Position numbers and translations under genes: made by a program
NCBI GenBank assembly: GCA_028290685.1
Contig: JAQGJI010000088.1
Span: 1 to 8,684 of the forward strand
From: Devosia sp.
GTDB taxonomy: Bacteria > Pseudomonadota > Alphaproteobacteria > Rhizobiales > Devosiaceae
Length of the DNA stretch: 8,684 bases
Direction: 5' to 3'
Part shown: positions 1 to 6,990 of the stretch, piece by piece
Numbering within the stretch: position 1 is the stretch's first letter
How the letters are laid out: every line of letters begins with the position of its first letter
The notes under the pieces: model-generated
The model's input: only the letters and a program-made list of their open reading frames with translations
Told to the model about the DNA's origin: nothing
Databases searched by the model: none

Positions 1-2
1 CC

Positions 3-821
3 AATGCCGAGGCTGAAAAGATCATCGGGCAGGACCGCGAGAGCTATCAGGCCCATCTGTTCGGCACGATCGACCGCGGCGAGTTCCCGCGCTGGACCAT
101 GCAGGTGCAGATCATGCCCGAGCTGGATGCGGACAAGACCTCATACAACCCGTTCGATCTGACCAAGGTGTGGCCACACGCGGAATATCCACCGATCGAT
201 GTGGGCGTGGTCGAGCTCAACCGCAACGCCGACAACTACTTCGCCGAAATCGAGCAGGCCGCCTTCTCGCCTTCCAACAAGGTTCCCGGCATCGGCTATT
301 CGCCCGACAAGATGCTGCAGGCGCGAGTGTTCTCCTATGCCGATGCACAGCGCCACCGGCTGGGCACGCATTACAATGCGCTGCCGGTCAACCAGCCCAA
401 GGTGCCGGTGCATCACTATCATAAGGACGGCGCGATGCGGTTCTTCCCCAACAATCCGAACCCCGATGCCTATTACGAGCCCAACTCGTTTGGCGGTCCG
501 GTTGAAGACAAGTCGATCCAGGAGCCGCCGCTGCGGATCTCGGGCGATGCGGACCGCTACAACCATCGCGACGGCAATGACGATTACGGGCAGCCGCGCG
601 CGTTGTGGAGCTTGTTCGATGACGGGCAGAAGGCACGGCTGTACGATAATCTTGCCGCAGCCATGGACGGTGTGCAGGACGAGATCATCGAGCGGCAACT
701 GGCCCACTTCACCTTGATCGATCCGGCCTATGCCCAGGGTATAAGGGCGGCCCGGGCCGCGCTTACCGCGCGGGCAGAGGATACGATTTCGGACGGTGAG
801 AGCGCGGTTGCGGCGGAGTAA
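3..821 (+). CDS. Catalase (monofunctional heme catalase), C-terminal part, 5' end outside window
   Basis: Disproportionates hydrogen peroxide to water and oxygen in the cytosol. The visible 272 residues are roughly the second half of a small-subunit catalase (family length about 480-500), and the frame is open to the left edge. Family landmarks are clear: FPRWTMQVQIMP, NPFDLTKVWPHAEYP, GVVELNRNADNYFAEIEQ, FSPSNKVPGIGYSPDKMLQ, and the proximal heme-ligand signature RVFSYADAQRHRLG, whose Tyr is codon 336-338. The distal His and Asn lie upstream of the window. The ATG at 99 is internal, because the family alignment continues before it (for example GQDRESYQAHLFGTIDRG). The last 40 or so residues after FTLIDPAYAQGI are a variable Ala-rich tail. 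A strong terminator follows 15 bases after the stop, so the gene ends its transcription unit. Family is certain from motifs; I give no symbol because katA and katE-type names cannot be separated from this fragment. Confidence 0.96.
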   Translation, partial: NAEAEKIIGQDRESYQAHLFGTIDRGEFPRWTMQVQIMPELDADKTSYNPFDLTKVWPHAEYPPIDVGVVELNRNADNYFAEIEQAAFSPSNKVPGIGYSPDKMLQARVFSYADAQRHRLGTHYNALPVNQPKVPVHHYHKDGAMRFFPNNPNPDAYYEPNSFGGPVEDKSIQEPPLRISGDADRYNHRDGNDDYGQPRALWSLFDDGQKARLYDNLAAAMDGVQDEIIERQLAHFTLIDPAYAQGIRAARAALTARAEDTISDGESAVAAE

Positions 822-835
822 GCCAGCTCGCTTTG

Positions 836-865
836 AAAACCCCGGCTCGCGCCGGGGTTTTTTTT
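836..865 (+). terminator. Intrinsic terminator after catalase
   Basis: A perfect 7-bp GC stem, CCCCGGC (840-846) and GCCGGGG (851-857), closes a TCGC loop. It is followed by eight T residues (858-865). Four A residues before the stem (836-839) can pair with the first T residues, so it may also work on the opposite strand. It lies 15 bases after the catalase stop codon. Confidence 0.95.
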
Positions 866-920
866 ACCAGGTGCGGGGCACCGTGAGCCGCACACGGCGT
901 CCCCCCGCGGCTCGGCCAAG

Positions 921-1022
921 AGCCTGTGCCGGGCCAGCCACACGGCCGCCAGGTTCATCCATCAAGCCACCTTGCGCCTCTGGCGCGACATCAAGATGGA
1001 TCCTGGCACAGGCCGGGGATGG
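921..1022. repeat. REP-like palindromic intergenic element, copy 1
   Basis: Nested inverted repeats sit in the 312-base gap between catalase and the DUF2336 gene: GCCTGTGCC (922-930) with GGCACAGGC (1005-1013), CCAGG (949-953) with CCTGG (1002-1006), ATCCATC (957-963) with GATGGAT (995-1001), and a central GCGCC-TCT-GGCGC hairpin (974-986). Some arms overlap, so the pairings are partly alternative. The minus strand of 1009-1021 is CATCCCCGGCCTG, identical to 2400-2412 in the second element, so the two are family members in opposite orientation. The rest of the gap (866-920 and 1023-1177) shows no gene and no convincing sigma-70 promoter, although it must hold the promoter of the next gene. 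Confidence 0.7.
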
Positions 1023-1177
1023 CGTCGGAGGTGGCCAGTCCGGTACGCGGGGCGCAGCACCCCTTCCGATATCCGATAAAATTTGACTTAAATCCTGCGC
1101 TGCCGTTTGACGAGGCGCGAGCACGTTGGGTCCAGATTGATCGCTATCTTTCCACGGCAGGACCGGGGTGACAGGCG

Positions 1178-2311
1178 ATGAATACCGAACTTGATCAGGG
1201 CGAACGCGCCTTCTCCAGCTTTCGCGTTCTAAATGGCGACAACAACCACTCCGAGCGCGAGCACCTGTTCCGCAACATGGCGCAGTTGTTCAGCTATGTG
1301 TCGGACCGGTGCGACGACGAGCAGGTGCGCCAGTATGACGAAGTGTTGTGCCAGCTCGCCGAACTGGTGGAGGTGGAGGCCCGGGTGCATGTCGCCAAGC
1401 TCCTGGCGCCACTCGAGCGGGCTCCCGGCACAGTGGTGGTCAAGCTCGCCAATGACGATATCGAAGTGGCCAAGCCACTGCTGGAATTCTCCAACGTGCT
1501 CAGCGATGACGATCTGATCGACATCATCGGGCGCCAGAGCGAGGAGCATCGCGTCGCGATTGCCGGTCGAATCAGTGTGCCCGAGCGGGTTGGCGAGGCC
1601 ATCGTGACCCATGGCAGTACGCCATCGGTCACGCGCCTGGTGCGCAATGTGAATGCCGAGTTCGACAAGGCAACCCTGGAAAAGCTGGTGCAGCGGGCTA
1701 CCCTGGACGCCGAGATCGCCGCCGATCTGCGCGGACGGCGCGATCTGGACTGGAAATCGCTGCGCAGTGAAATCGACACGGCATCGAGCAAGGTGCTGCA
1801 AGATTTGGGCAATTCCAATCACACGCTCGATCCCGTCGCCGCCGGCAAGGTCAATGCGGTGGTTTACAACCGCATGCGCAACCGTGCCGGATTTTCGGCC
1901 AGTGAATGGAAAACTGCCTACAATCAGGTCAAGGCGCTGAACGATCGCAAGCAACTCGATGAACGCGCGCTAGCCCGGTTTGCCCGCTTCGGCTATGGCC
2001 ACCATGCTGCGGCTGCGCTTACGGCCATGCTGCGCGTCAGCCCGGAAGTTTTCGTGAAATGGCTGGCCGCCCAGGATTATGTCGCGGTGACGGTTGCACT
2101 GCGCGCCGCTGGCCTGGCCCCCGACATGTTCGAGTCGATTTTTGCGATGCTGCCCTGGCGCGACCTGCCGACCGACACCGACACCAAAATGGTGCTCTCG
2201 CGTTTCCAGGCGCTCGATCAGGAAGAAGCCAGCACCATCTTCCAGCTCTGGCGCGCGCACTCCTTCCGCAAGCGGGCCGTGAGCGAACAGCGCGAGGCGA
2301 TAAGCGCTTAG
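1178..2311 (+). CDS. DUF2336 domain protein of unknown function
   Basis: A 377-residue, largely helical, probably cytosolic protein with no signal peptide or membrane segment. Residues about 86-118 carry the hallmark of the alphaproteobacterial DUF2336 family (VVKLANDDIEVAKPLLEFS, then VLSDDDLIDII). The N-terminal half resembles HEAT-like helical hairpins in rhythm (helices around 28-43, 46-62, 64-80). Charged helical segments continue to the end. The start is fixed: an in-frame TGA lies at 1169-1171, two codons upstream, and the next Met is residue 34. The Shine-Dalgarno is weak (ACAGG just before the ATG). It stands alone, with catalase and its terminator before it and a repeat-containing gap after it, so the neighbourhood says nothing about its job. 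No enzymatic motif was seen. The family assignment is from remembered motif resemblance; no function should be inferred. Confidence 0.9.
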   Translation: MNTELDQGERAFSSFRVLNGDNNHSEREHLFRNMAQLFSYVSDRCDDEQVRQYDEVLCQLAELVEVEARVHVAKLLAPLERAPGTVVVKLANDDIEVAKPLLEFSNVLSDDDLIDIIGRQSEEHRVAIAGRISVPERVGEAIVTHGSTPSVTRLVRNVNAEFDKATLEKLVQRATLDAEIAADLRGRRDLDWKSLRSEIDTASSKVLQDLGNSNHTLDPVAAGKVNAVVYNRMRNRAGFSASEWKTAYNQVKALNDRKQLDERALARFARFGYGHHAAAALTAMLRVSPEVFVKWLAAQDYVAVTVALRAAGLAPDMFESIFAMLPWRDLPTDTDTKMVLSRFQALDQEEASTIFQLWRAHSFRKRAVSEQREAISA

Positions 2312-2647
2312 GAGGCGCATGGTCAGGGCGTCGAGCGGAGTATTGCCCGAAGATGCCCCCCATGCTGTTGCAAGCGACGGGTCATCCCCTACACAGTGTC
2401 ATCCCCGGCCTGCCCGGGGATGCATCTTGAGGTGAAGCCTCAACCGCAAGTTGACTTGTTCCAGCGATCTGGGCATTGCAAAAATCTCAGGATGAGCCCC
2501 GGCGCAAGGCCGGGGTGACACTGTGGGCAGGCGTGACTGTGCTGGGCTCAACAACGGCGTGATCGCGTGGTGGGCGCGTTCCCCGGCACAGCAGCGGCCG
2601 CATCTTTCCATGCCGCAGCAAACCATCTAGACCTCCGCTCAAATCAG
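2312..2647. other. Intergenic stretch between DUF2336 gene and metF operon
   Basis: I see no credible gene here. The stretch holds the 135-base palindromic element described separately (2392-2526). The remainder is about 80 bases after the DUF2336 stop with no T-run terminator, and about 120 GC-rich bases (2527-2647) leading into the operator of the regulator gene. The short open frames on either strand run through the palindromes and have no family resemblance or ribosome binding site. Confidence 0.6.
2392..2526. repeat. REP/BIME-like palindromic element, copy 2, with terminal inverted repeats
   Basis: Outer arms are 2392-2410 and 2508-2525. They are complementary over 18 bp with a single bulged T in the left arm. 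Each arm is also part of its own hairpin: ATCCCCGG (2401-2408) with CCGGGGAT (2414-2421), and CCCCGGC (2497-2503) with GCCGGGG (2509-2515). Between them lies a small TTGAGG-TGAAG-CCTCAA hairpin (2427-2443). There is no T-run, so it is not a standard terminator. The layout of two head-to-head hairpins around a spacer is typical of bacterial interspersed mosaic elements. The core CATCCCCGGCCTG is shared, inverted, with copy 1 (1009-1021). Confidence 0.8.
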
Positions 2648-2667
2648 ATATAAAGATATCTTTATAT
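2648..2667. promoter_or_regulatory. Operator palindrome of the metF operon (SahR-type site)
   Basis: ATATAAAGATATCTTTATAT is a perfect 20-bp palindrome in otherwise GC-rich DNA, ending 16 bases before the GTG start of the ArsR-methyltransferase regulator. Its right arm contains a possible -10 hexamer (TATATT, 2663-2668), so binding there should block transcription and give autoregulation. ArsR-type dimers bind such symmetric AT-rich sites. The SahR family (ArsR domain plus methyltransferase-like domain, responsive to S-adenosylhomocysteine) controls methionine-cycle genes in Proteobacteria through palindromes of this general appearance. The palindrome is seen directly; the regulator pairing is inferred from adjacency and family knowledge. 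Confidence 0.85.
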
Positions 2668-2683
2668 TAGATGCGGGGCGCTG

Positions 2684-3634
2684 GTGGCGGACTTGGGGCA
2701 ATTGGTGGGGGTGCTGAAGGCGGCGGGTGAGGGGACCCGGCTGCGTCTGCTGGCCCTGCTCGCCGATGGGGACCATTCGGTCAAGGACTTGACGGAAATC
2801 CTCAAGCAAAGCCAGCCGCGCGTGTCGCGGCACCTCAAGCTTCTGGCCGATGCCGGGCTGATCGCGCGCAATGCCGAAGGGGCGTGGGCTTATTACGGAT
2901 TGGCTGAGGACGGGGACGGCGCAGCGCTCGCGCAGTGGCTGATTGCCCGGATCGATGACAGCGATGCCGACCGGCGCCGCGATATTGAGCGCCAGCAGGC
3001 CGTGCGGGCTGCCCAGCAAGCCAGGGCGACGCAATATTTCGCCAAGGTGGCGAACAGCTGGAATCTGCTTGCAACCCTGCATGTGCCCGAGGAAGCTGTC
3101 GAGGCAGCCGTGATCGAGGCCCTTGGCGGGCGCAAGGTGGAGACGCTGATCGATCTGGGTACGGGCACGGGGCGGATGCTTGAGCTGCTCTCGCCCAGCT
3201 ACAAGCGCGGGATCGGACTCGATTCGAGCCGTGAGATGCTGGCGGTGGCGCGCTCGCGGCTGGCAAGCGCCGGGGTCGCCAATGCCCAGGTGCGGCTTGG
3301 AGATATCGGGGATCCCGACGTCGTGGTGGGGCCTGCCGATGTGATCATCATCCATCAGGTGCTGCACTATTTCGACGATCCCGGGCGAATGCTGGGCCAG
3401 GCCCGGCGCCTGCTCAAGCGGGGCGGGGAGATGATCATCGTCGATTTCGCTCCCCATGACCTGGAATTTCTGCGCACTGAACATGCCCACCGGCGTCTTG
3501 GCGTGTCGCAGGGGCAAATGAGCGGATGGGCCGCTGCGGCCGGCCTTGAGATCGCCGGGTGGCGCGAGTTCCCCAGCCAGGACACCGAGAATGGGCTGAC
3601 AGTGTGCCTGTGGCGCCTAACCGACAAGATTTGA
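2684..3634 (+). CDS. ArsR-family regulator fused to SAM-dependent methyltransferase-like domain (SahR-type)
   Basis: A 316-residue two-domain protein. Residues about 5-75 form an ArsR winged helix (TRLRLLALLADGDHSVKDL, recognition helix QSQPRVSRHLKLLADAGLI, wing ARNAEGAWAYYGL). No metal-binding Cys motif of the ArsR/SmtB type is visible. Residues about 115-312 form a class I methyltransferase fold: motif I DLGTGTG at 157-163, acidic motif II GLD at 178-180, and VLHYFDDP at 226-233. In this family the domain is thought to serve as a SAM/SAH sensor; true catalysis cannot be excluded. The GTG start at 2684 has a GGGG Shine-Dalgarno (2675-2678); the ATG at 2671 is out of frame and an in-frame TAA lies at 2651. 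It is followed 11 bases later by metF, so the two are almost certainly co-transcribed. It probably represses itself and metF through the upstream palindrome. Confidence 0.9.
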   Translation: MADLGQLVGVLKAAGEGTRLRLLALLADGDHSVKDLTEILKQSQPRVSRHLKLLADAGLIARNAEGAWAYYGLAEDGDGAALAQWLIARIDDSDADRRRDIERQQAVRAAQQARATQYFAKVANSWNLLATLHVPEEAVEAAVIEALGGRKVETLIDLGTGTGRMLELLSPSYKRGIGLDSSREMLAVARSRLASAGVANAQVRLGDIGDPDVVVGPADVIIIHQVLHYFDDPGRMLGQARRLLKRGGEMIIVDFAPHDLEFLRTEHAHRRLGVSQGQMSGWAAAAGLEIAGWREFPSQDTENGLTVCLWRLTDKI

Positions 3635-3645
3635 ACGGAACCCCG

Positions 3646-4548
3646 ATGCTTGACGACAACTTGCGTACCAGTCGCCAGACCGCAGACCAGCGGCCGGACC
3701 TGCAGATCTCTTTTGAATTTTTCCCGCCCAAGACGGATGCGATGGAGGAAAGATTCTGGGACAGCGTCCACAAGCTGGCCCCGCTCAAGCCACGCTTTGT
3801 CTCGGTGACCTATGGCGCCGGCGGCTCCACGCGCGAGCGCACGCTGCGCATGGTGCGGTCCATCAAGGCGGACACGGGGGTGGATGCGGCGGCGCATCTG
3901 ACCTGCGTCGGGGCCACGCGCGAGGAAGTCGATGCGGTGGTGCGGGGCTATCAGGAGGCTGGCATCGATCGCATCGTGGCCTTGCGGGGCGATCCACCCG
4001 AGGGCGTGGGGCAGCCCTTTACGCCCCATCCGGACGGCTACCAGAATGCTGCCGACCTTGTGGGGGGCATTCGCCGGATCGGGAATTTCGACATCTCGGT
4101 TTCGGCCTATCCTGAAAAGCATCCGCAAAGCGAAAGCTGGCAGGTCGAGATCGACAACCTCAAGCGCAAGCTCGATGCAGGCGCCGACCGGGCCATCACG
4201 CAGATGTTCTTCTCCAACGGGGATTACCTGCGCTACCTCGAGCGGGCCCGGGCTGCAGGGATCAGCGCGCCCATTGTACCGGGCATCCAGCCGATCCACA
4301 GCTTCAAGCAGATCGCCAGCTTTGCGGCGCGTTGCGGCACCGCGATCCCCGCCTGGCTGGCCGAGCGCTTTGACGGGCTCGACGAGGAACCGGAGACCCA
4401 CGCGCTGGTCGCTTCCGCCGTGGCAGCCGAACAGGTGACCGAATTGCTCGACGAGGGCGTCACCGAGTTTCACATCTATACGCACAACCGCTCGCCCCTG
4501 GCTCTGGCGCTGGGCCGTATCCTGGGCCGCCGGCCGCAGAGCGCATAA
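3646..4548 (+). CDS. metF: 5,10-Methylenetetrahydrofolate reductase
   Basis: FAD enzyme that reduces 5,10-methylene-THF to 5-methyl-THF, the methyl donor for methionine synthase. The protein has 300 residues, close to the 296 of E. coli MetF, and is a single TIM-barrel domain without the eukaryotic regulatory domain. Conserved features are visible: ISFEFFPPKT with the catalytic Glu at residue 24, VTYGAGGSTRERT (54-66), IVALRGDPPEG with the flavin/folate Asp at 116, SAYPEKHPQS (153-162), and ITQMFF (184-189) with the folate-binding Gln at 186. The ATG at 3646 is preferred: the frame is open back to a GTG at 3559, but that start would lie inside the upstream gene and add 29 residues unlike any MetF. 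A GGAA sequence precedes the chosen ATG. It is the second gene of the regulator operon. No metH follows within the window, so methionine synthase must be elsewhere. Confidence 0.96.
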   Translation: MLDDNLRTSRQTADQRPDLQISFEFFPPKTDAMEERFWDSVHKLAPLKPRFVSVTYGAGGSTRERTLRMVRSIKADTGVDAAAHLTCVGATREEVDAVVRGYQEAGIDRIVALRGDPPEGVGQPFTPHPDGYQNAADLVGGIRRIGNFDISVSAYPEKHPQSESWQVEIDNLKRKLDAGADRAITQMFFSNGDYLRYLERARAAGISAPIVPGIQPIHSFKQIASFAARCGTAIPAWLAERFDGLDEEPETHALVASAVAAEQVTELLDEGVTEFHIYTHNRSPLALALGRILGRRPQSA

Positions 4549-4581
4549 GGGTTGCCGTTAACCAGCTGTTCACCATGTTCT

Positions 4582-4610
4582 GGTGCGATGGGACTGCTGC
4601 CCTTCGCACC
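4582..4610 (+). terminator. Imperfect hairpin after metF, possible weak terminator
   Basis: GGTGCGA (4582-4588) pairs with TCGCACC (4604-4610), and after one T-T mismatch GGG (4590-4592) pairs with CCC (4600-4602). It starts 34 bases after the metF stop. No T-run follows, so factor-independent termination is doubtful. It may instead stabilise the 3' end of the metF transcript. Confidence 0.4.
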
Positions 4611-4628
4611 GGAGCCGGCAAAGCCTTG

Positions 4629-4644
4629 TTCAGGTTGGGTTCAG
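4629..4644 (+). promoter_or_regulatory. TTCAG direct repeat upstream of membrane protein gene
   Basis: TTCAG occurs at 4629-4633 and again at 4640-4644, exactly 11 bases apart (TTCAGGTTGGGTTCAG). Direct repeats with about one helical turn of spacing are the usual binding pattern of OmpR-type response regulators, and similar paired TTCAG-like elements are, from memory, frequent in Hyphomicrobiales promoters. An AT-rich stretch follows (4657-4672, with an ATTAA/TTAAT inverted repeat) that could hold the -10 region. The repeat is seen; the regulator is inference. Confidence 0.4.
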
Positions 4645-4747
4645 CTTGTGCGGTGCATTAAAGCGTTAATATGCCGTTTTCCATAAAATGGCCATGAAAA
4701 CCGGCTTTGTCACCGCGCGGGGCGGAGTAAATCGGGACGTACAGACC

Positions 4748-5686
4748 ATGCAGATCGACCGCCGTATAACCAATGGCCTGGCCTGGGCCGGTGTTCTTCT
4801 TGTTGTAGGCGTGCCCACGGCAGACCTGCTGTCCGCCCAGTTCATGGGGGAGCGGCCGGCAGCGAGCACTGCGCAGATCGGTCTGGTCGAGGAAAAGGTC
4901 GCTGTTGTCCAAGACAAGCTCGTGGCACCGGTGCCCGCCCAGCGCAGCCAACGGCCGGCGGAAAAGCCGGTCGAGGTTGCAATAGCGCAGCCCGTTCAGC
5001 CTGTTGCCAATCCTGCCCCCGCCAAGCCCGTCAGCGGGCGCGCTGATCCGGTGGACGATTTCGTTCAGTCCGGCAAGCCGATGCCCAGCTACATCACGGA
5101 TGCGCCCGCTCCGCTGCAAGCTGCCCCGGTCAAGCCGGCTCCTGCTCTTGCCCCAGTCCCCAGCGCGGCCGCACCGGCGCCAGCGGCACAGGCGCCATTG
5201 ACTCCGGCCCAGCCCCGGGTCGCGGCGCTTCCGGCGCCCGCAGGTCCGCCAGCCCTGACCGGCCCTGCGCCTGCAGCAACCGTTCCCGTGCAAACCGCAG
5301 CCATTGCGCCCAAAGTGGCGCCAACCCCGATGCCCTTGTCCATGCGGCCTCGGGCGGTGGCGGTGGCGCCGATCAATCCGGGGGCCCCGCCGGCCACTAT
5401 CGCGCGCAGCGAGCCGGTGTTCGTGCCGCCCTCGGTGCAGCCTGTGCCTCCGGCCCAGATCACCGCCGAGGACCTGGAGGATTGGGAAACCGGCCCGCTC
5501 GCCGATTTCCTGGCGCGCCGGCAAGGCGGCCAGGTGCCGCAGCAGGCGGACGCCCAGTCGCGCTTCAGCGACGACGAAGAGGCCTTCTTTGAACGCGAAG
5601 ACGAAGAAGAGGCTTTTTTTGAGCGCGAACAGGAGTTCCGGCGCCGCGATCGCCTGGTCGGCCCCGAAATGTTCTTCTATCAGTAA
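4748..5686 (+). CDS. Membrane-anchored Pro/Ala-rich protein with duplicated acidic-aromatic tail, function unknown
   Basis: From the ATG at 4748 the protein has 312 residues. After MQIDRRITNG, residues about 11-30 form a hydrophobic segment (LAWAGVLLVVGVPTADLLSA), a likely single membrane anchor or uncleaved signal. Residues about 35-240 are a low-complexity Pro/Ala/Val linker, probably extended across the periplasm. The C-terminus (about 240-312) is different: ITAEDLEDWETGPLADFLAR, then two 10-residue copies at 276-285 and 286-295 (DEEAFFERED, EEEAFFEREQ), then a basic stretch FRRRDRLVG and an aromatic end. In-frame ATGs at 4688 and 4694 would add up to 20 polar residues before the anchor; neither has a Shine-Dalgarno. 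The 4748 start places the hydrophobic segment near the N-terminus, so I prefer it, without certainty. No family was recognised. The architecture suggests an anchored tether with a terminal binding patch. Confidence 0.75.
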   Translation: MQIDRRITNGLAWAGVLLVVGVPTADLLSAQFMGERPAASTAQIGLVEEKVAVVQDKLVAPVPAQRSQRPAEKPVEVAIAQPVQPVANPAPAKPVSGRADPVDDFVQSGKPMPSYITDAPAPLQAAPVKPAPALAPVPSAAAPAPAAQAPLTPAQPRVAALPAPAGPPALTGPAPAATVPVQTAAIAPKVAPTPMPLSMRPRAVAVAPINPGAPPATIARSEPVFVPPSVQPVPPAQITAEDLEDWETGPLADFLARRQGGQVPQQADAQSRFSDDEEAFFEREDEEEAFFEREQEFRRRDRLVGPEMFFYQ

Positions 5687-5829
5687 GCACCGAAGAGCTA
5701 TGCGCCGGAGTGACTGGACCCTGGGGAGCTGAGCCGGTAGTGTCGCCAGCAAATCAGCGCAACGACTTGCCATTGCTCACGAAAGGCTCCGCCACTTCCT
5801 TGCAGCCCAGCCCCGGAACGAAGCCCGAC

Positions 5830-6546
5830 ATGTGGGACAAGCTGGCCGATCGCCTTGGCTCATTCAGCCGGCGTACCGGGCTGGCCGGTTCAATCATCAA
5901 TGCCCTGGATCCCGACAATTGGCTGCCCGGGGGGCGCGATGCAGCCTTTACGCTGGCCTTGATCGCCCTGGCAGCCAAGATGGCCGTTGCCGATGGGCTG
6001 GTGACGGCCTCCGAAGAACGGGCATTTCGCCTCACGGTGGAAATCGCGCCCGGCCACGAGGAGCAGGTGGCCCGGGTCTTCAACCTCGCCAAGCGGGACA
6101 TTGCCGGTTTCGACTTCTATGCGCGCAAGATACGCCGGTTTTTTGCCGACAGCCCCGAGACGCTGGAACATGTGCTCGATAGCCTGTTCTATGTCGCCAC
6201 TGCCGATGGCATGGTGCATGAGGGGGAACTGGACTATCTCAAATCCGTCAGCGACATTTTCGGCTTCGATGAAGCCCGCTTCGAGCAGATGGCCAGCCAG
6301 CATGTGCAACTGGAGGCAGGCGTTGATCCCTACCTGGTGCTTGGCCTGGCGCATAATGCGCCGCCCGAGGAAATCCGCCGCGTCTACCGCCTGCTGGTGG
6401 CCGAACACCATCCCGACCGGCTGATTGCGCGCGGCGTGCCCGAAGATCTCATCGATGTGGCGACAGCCCGCATGAAGGCGGTCAATCTGGCCTATCAGGC
6501 CCTGACCAAGCCAAAGCAGATGCCGCTGCTGCCCGCGAGTGCTTGA
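5830..6546 (+). CDS. TerB-domain and DnaJ-domain co-chaperone (DjlA-like)
   Basis: A 238-residue DnaK co-chaperone candidate. Residues about 38-145 form a TerB-like helical domain (FTLALIALAAKMAVADGLVT, then LFYVATADGMVHEGELDYL), with the acidic ADG turns typical of that fold. Residues about 166-228 form a J-domain (DPYLVLGLAHNAPPEEIRRVYRLL) with the HPD tripeptide at 194-196, needed to stimulate DnaK ATPase. E. coli DjlA has an N-terminal membrane segment before the same two domains. Here the N-terminus is MWDKLADRLGSFSRRTGL with no convincing membrane helix, so it is probably soluble or peripheral. The frame is open back to a GTG at 5710, but the 40 extra residues match nothing in the family. 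ATG 5830 has a GGAACGA upstream. Its stop codon lies inside the -35 box of rnpB. Confidence 0.92.
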   Translation: MWDKLADRLGSFSRRTGLAGSIINALDPDNWLPGGRDAAFTLALIALAAKMAVADGLVTASEERAFRLTVEIAPGHEEQVARVFNLAKRDIAGFDFYARKIRRFFADSPETLEHVLDSLFYVATADGMVHEGELDYLKSVSDIFGFDEARFEQMASQHVQLEAGVDPYLVLGLAHNAPPEEIRRVYRLLVAEHHPDRLIARGVPEDLIDVATARMKAVNLAYQALTKPKQMPLLPASA

Positions 6547-6571
6547 CGGGGCGGGGCCGATCTCTCTACAT
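6543..6571 (+). promoter_or_regulatory. rnpB promoter, overlapping the preceding stop codon
   Basis: The -35 box TTGACG (6543-6548) and -10 box CTACAT (6566-6571) are separated by exactly 17 bases and resemble the alphaproteobacterial housekeeping consensus. The predicted transcription start, about 7-9 bases after the -10 box, falls at 6578-6580, which matches the start of the RNase P RNA P1 helix. The TGA stop of the co-chaperone gene (6544-6546) lies within the -35 box. Confidence 0.8.
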
Positions 6572-6578
6572 CACGCCA

Positions 6579-6969
<391 letters not shown>

Positions 6970-6990
6970 TTTTCCTTTCGGTGCGGATCA

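Noticed and set aside
864..1124. Minus-strand 86-codon open frame in the catalase-DUF2336 gap
   Set aside because: It runs through the palindromic element, is Pro/Arg/Ala-rich and has no family resemblance.
1229..1954. Minus-strand 241-codon open frame across the DUF2336 gene
   Set aside because: Antisense shadow; the + strand protein matches a known family.
2392..2526. CRISPR or bidirectional intrinsic terminator
   Set aside because: No regularly spaced direct repeats and no T-runs; the structure is inverted repeats of REP type.
2639..3517. Minus-strand 292-codon open frame across the ArsR-methyltransferase gene
   Set aside because: It is a shadow of a gene with clear motifs on the + strand, and it reads through the operator palindrome.
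3559..3645. Upstream GTG start for metF
   Set aside because: It lies inside the regulator gene and adds residues absent from MetF proteins; ATG 3646 has a GGAA before it and gives the usual length.
3367..4485. Minus-strand 372-codon open frame across metF
   Set aside because: It is antisense to an unmistakable MetF and the end of the regulator gene, with no domain resemblance.
4657..4670. CtrA box
   Set aside because: The two TTAA units (4658-4661 and 4666-4669) are 4 bases apart instead of the 7 expected for TTAA-N7-TTAA.
4658..5773. Minus-strand 371-codon open frame, longer than the + strand gene it covers
   Set aside because: Its translation is an Arg/Gly/His-rich shadow of the Pro/Ala-rich coding sequence; the + strand frame has a sensible anchor, linker and tail, and GC-rich repeats keep the opposite frame open.
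5710..5829. Upstream GTG start for the co-chaperone
   Set aside because: The extra 40 residues are low in complexity and have no family match, and the GGAG is too close to the GTG.
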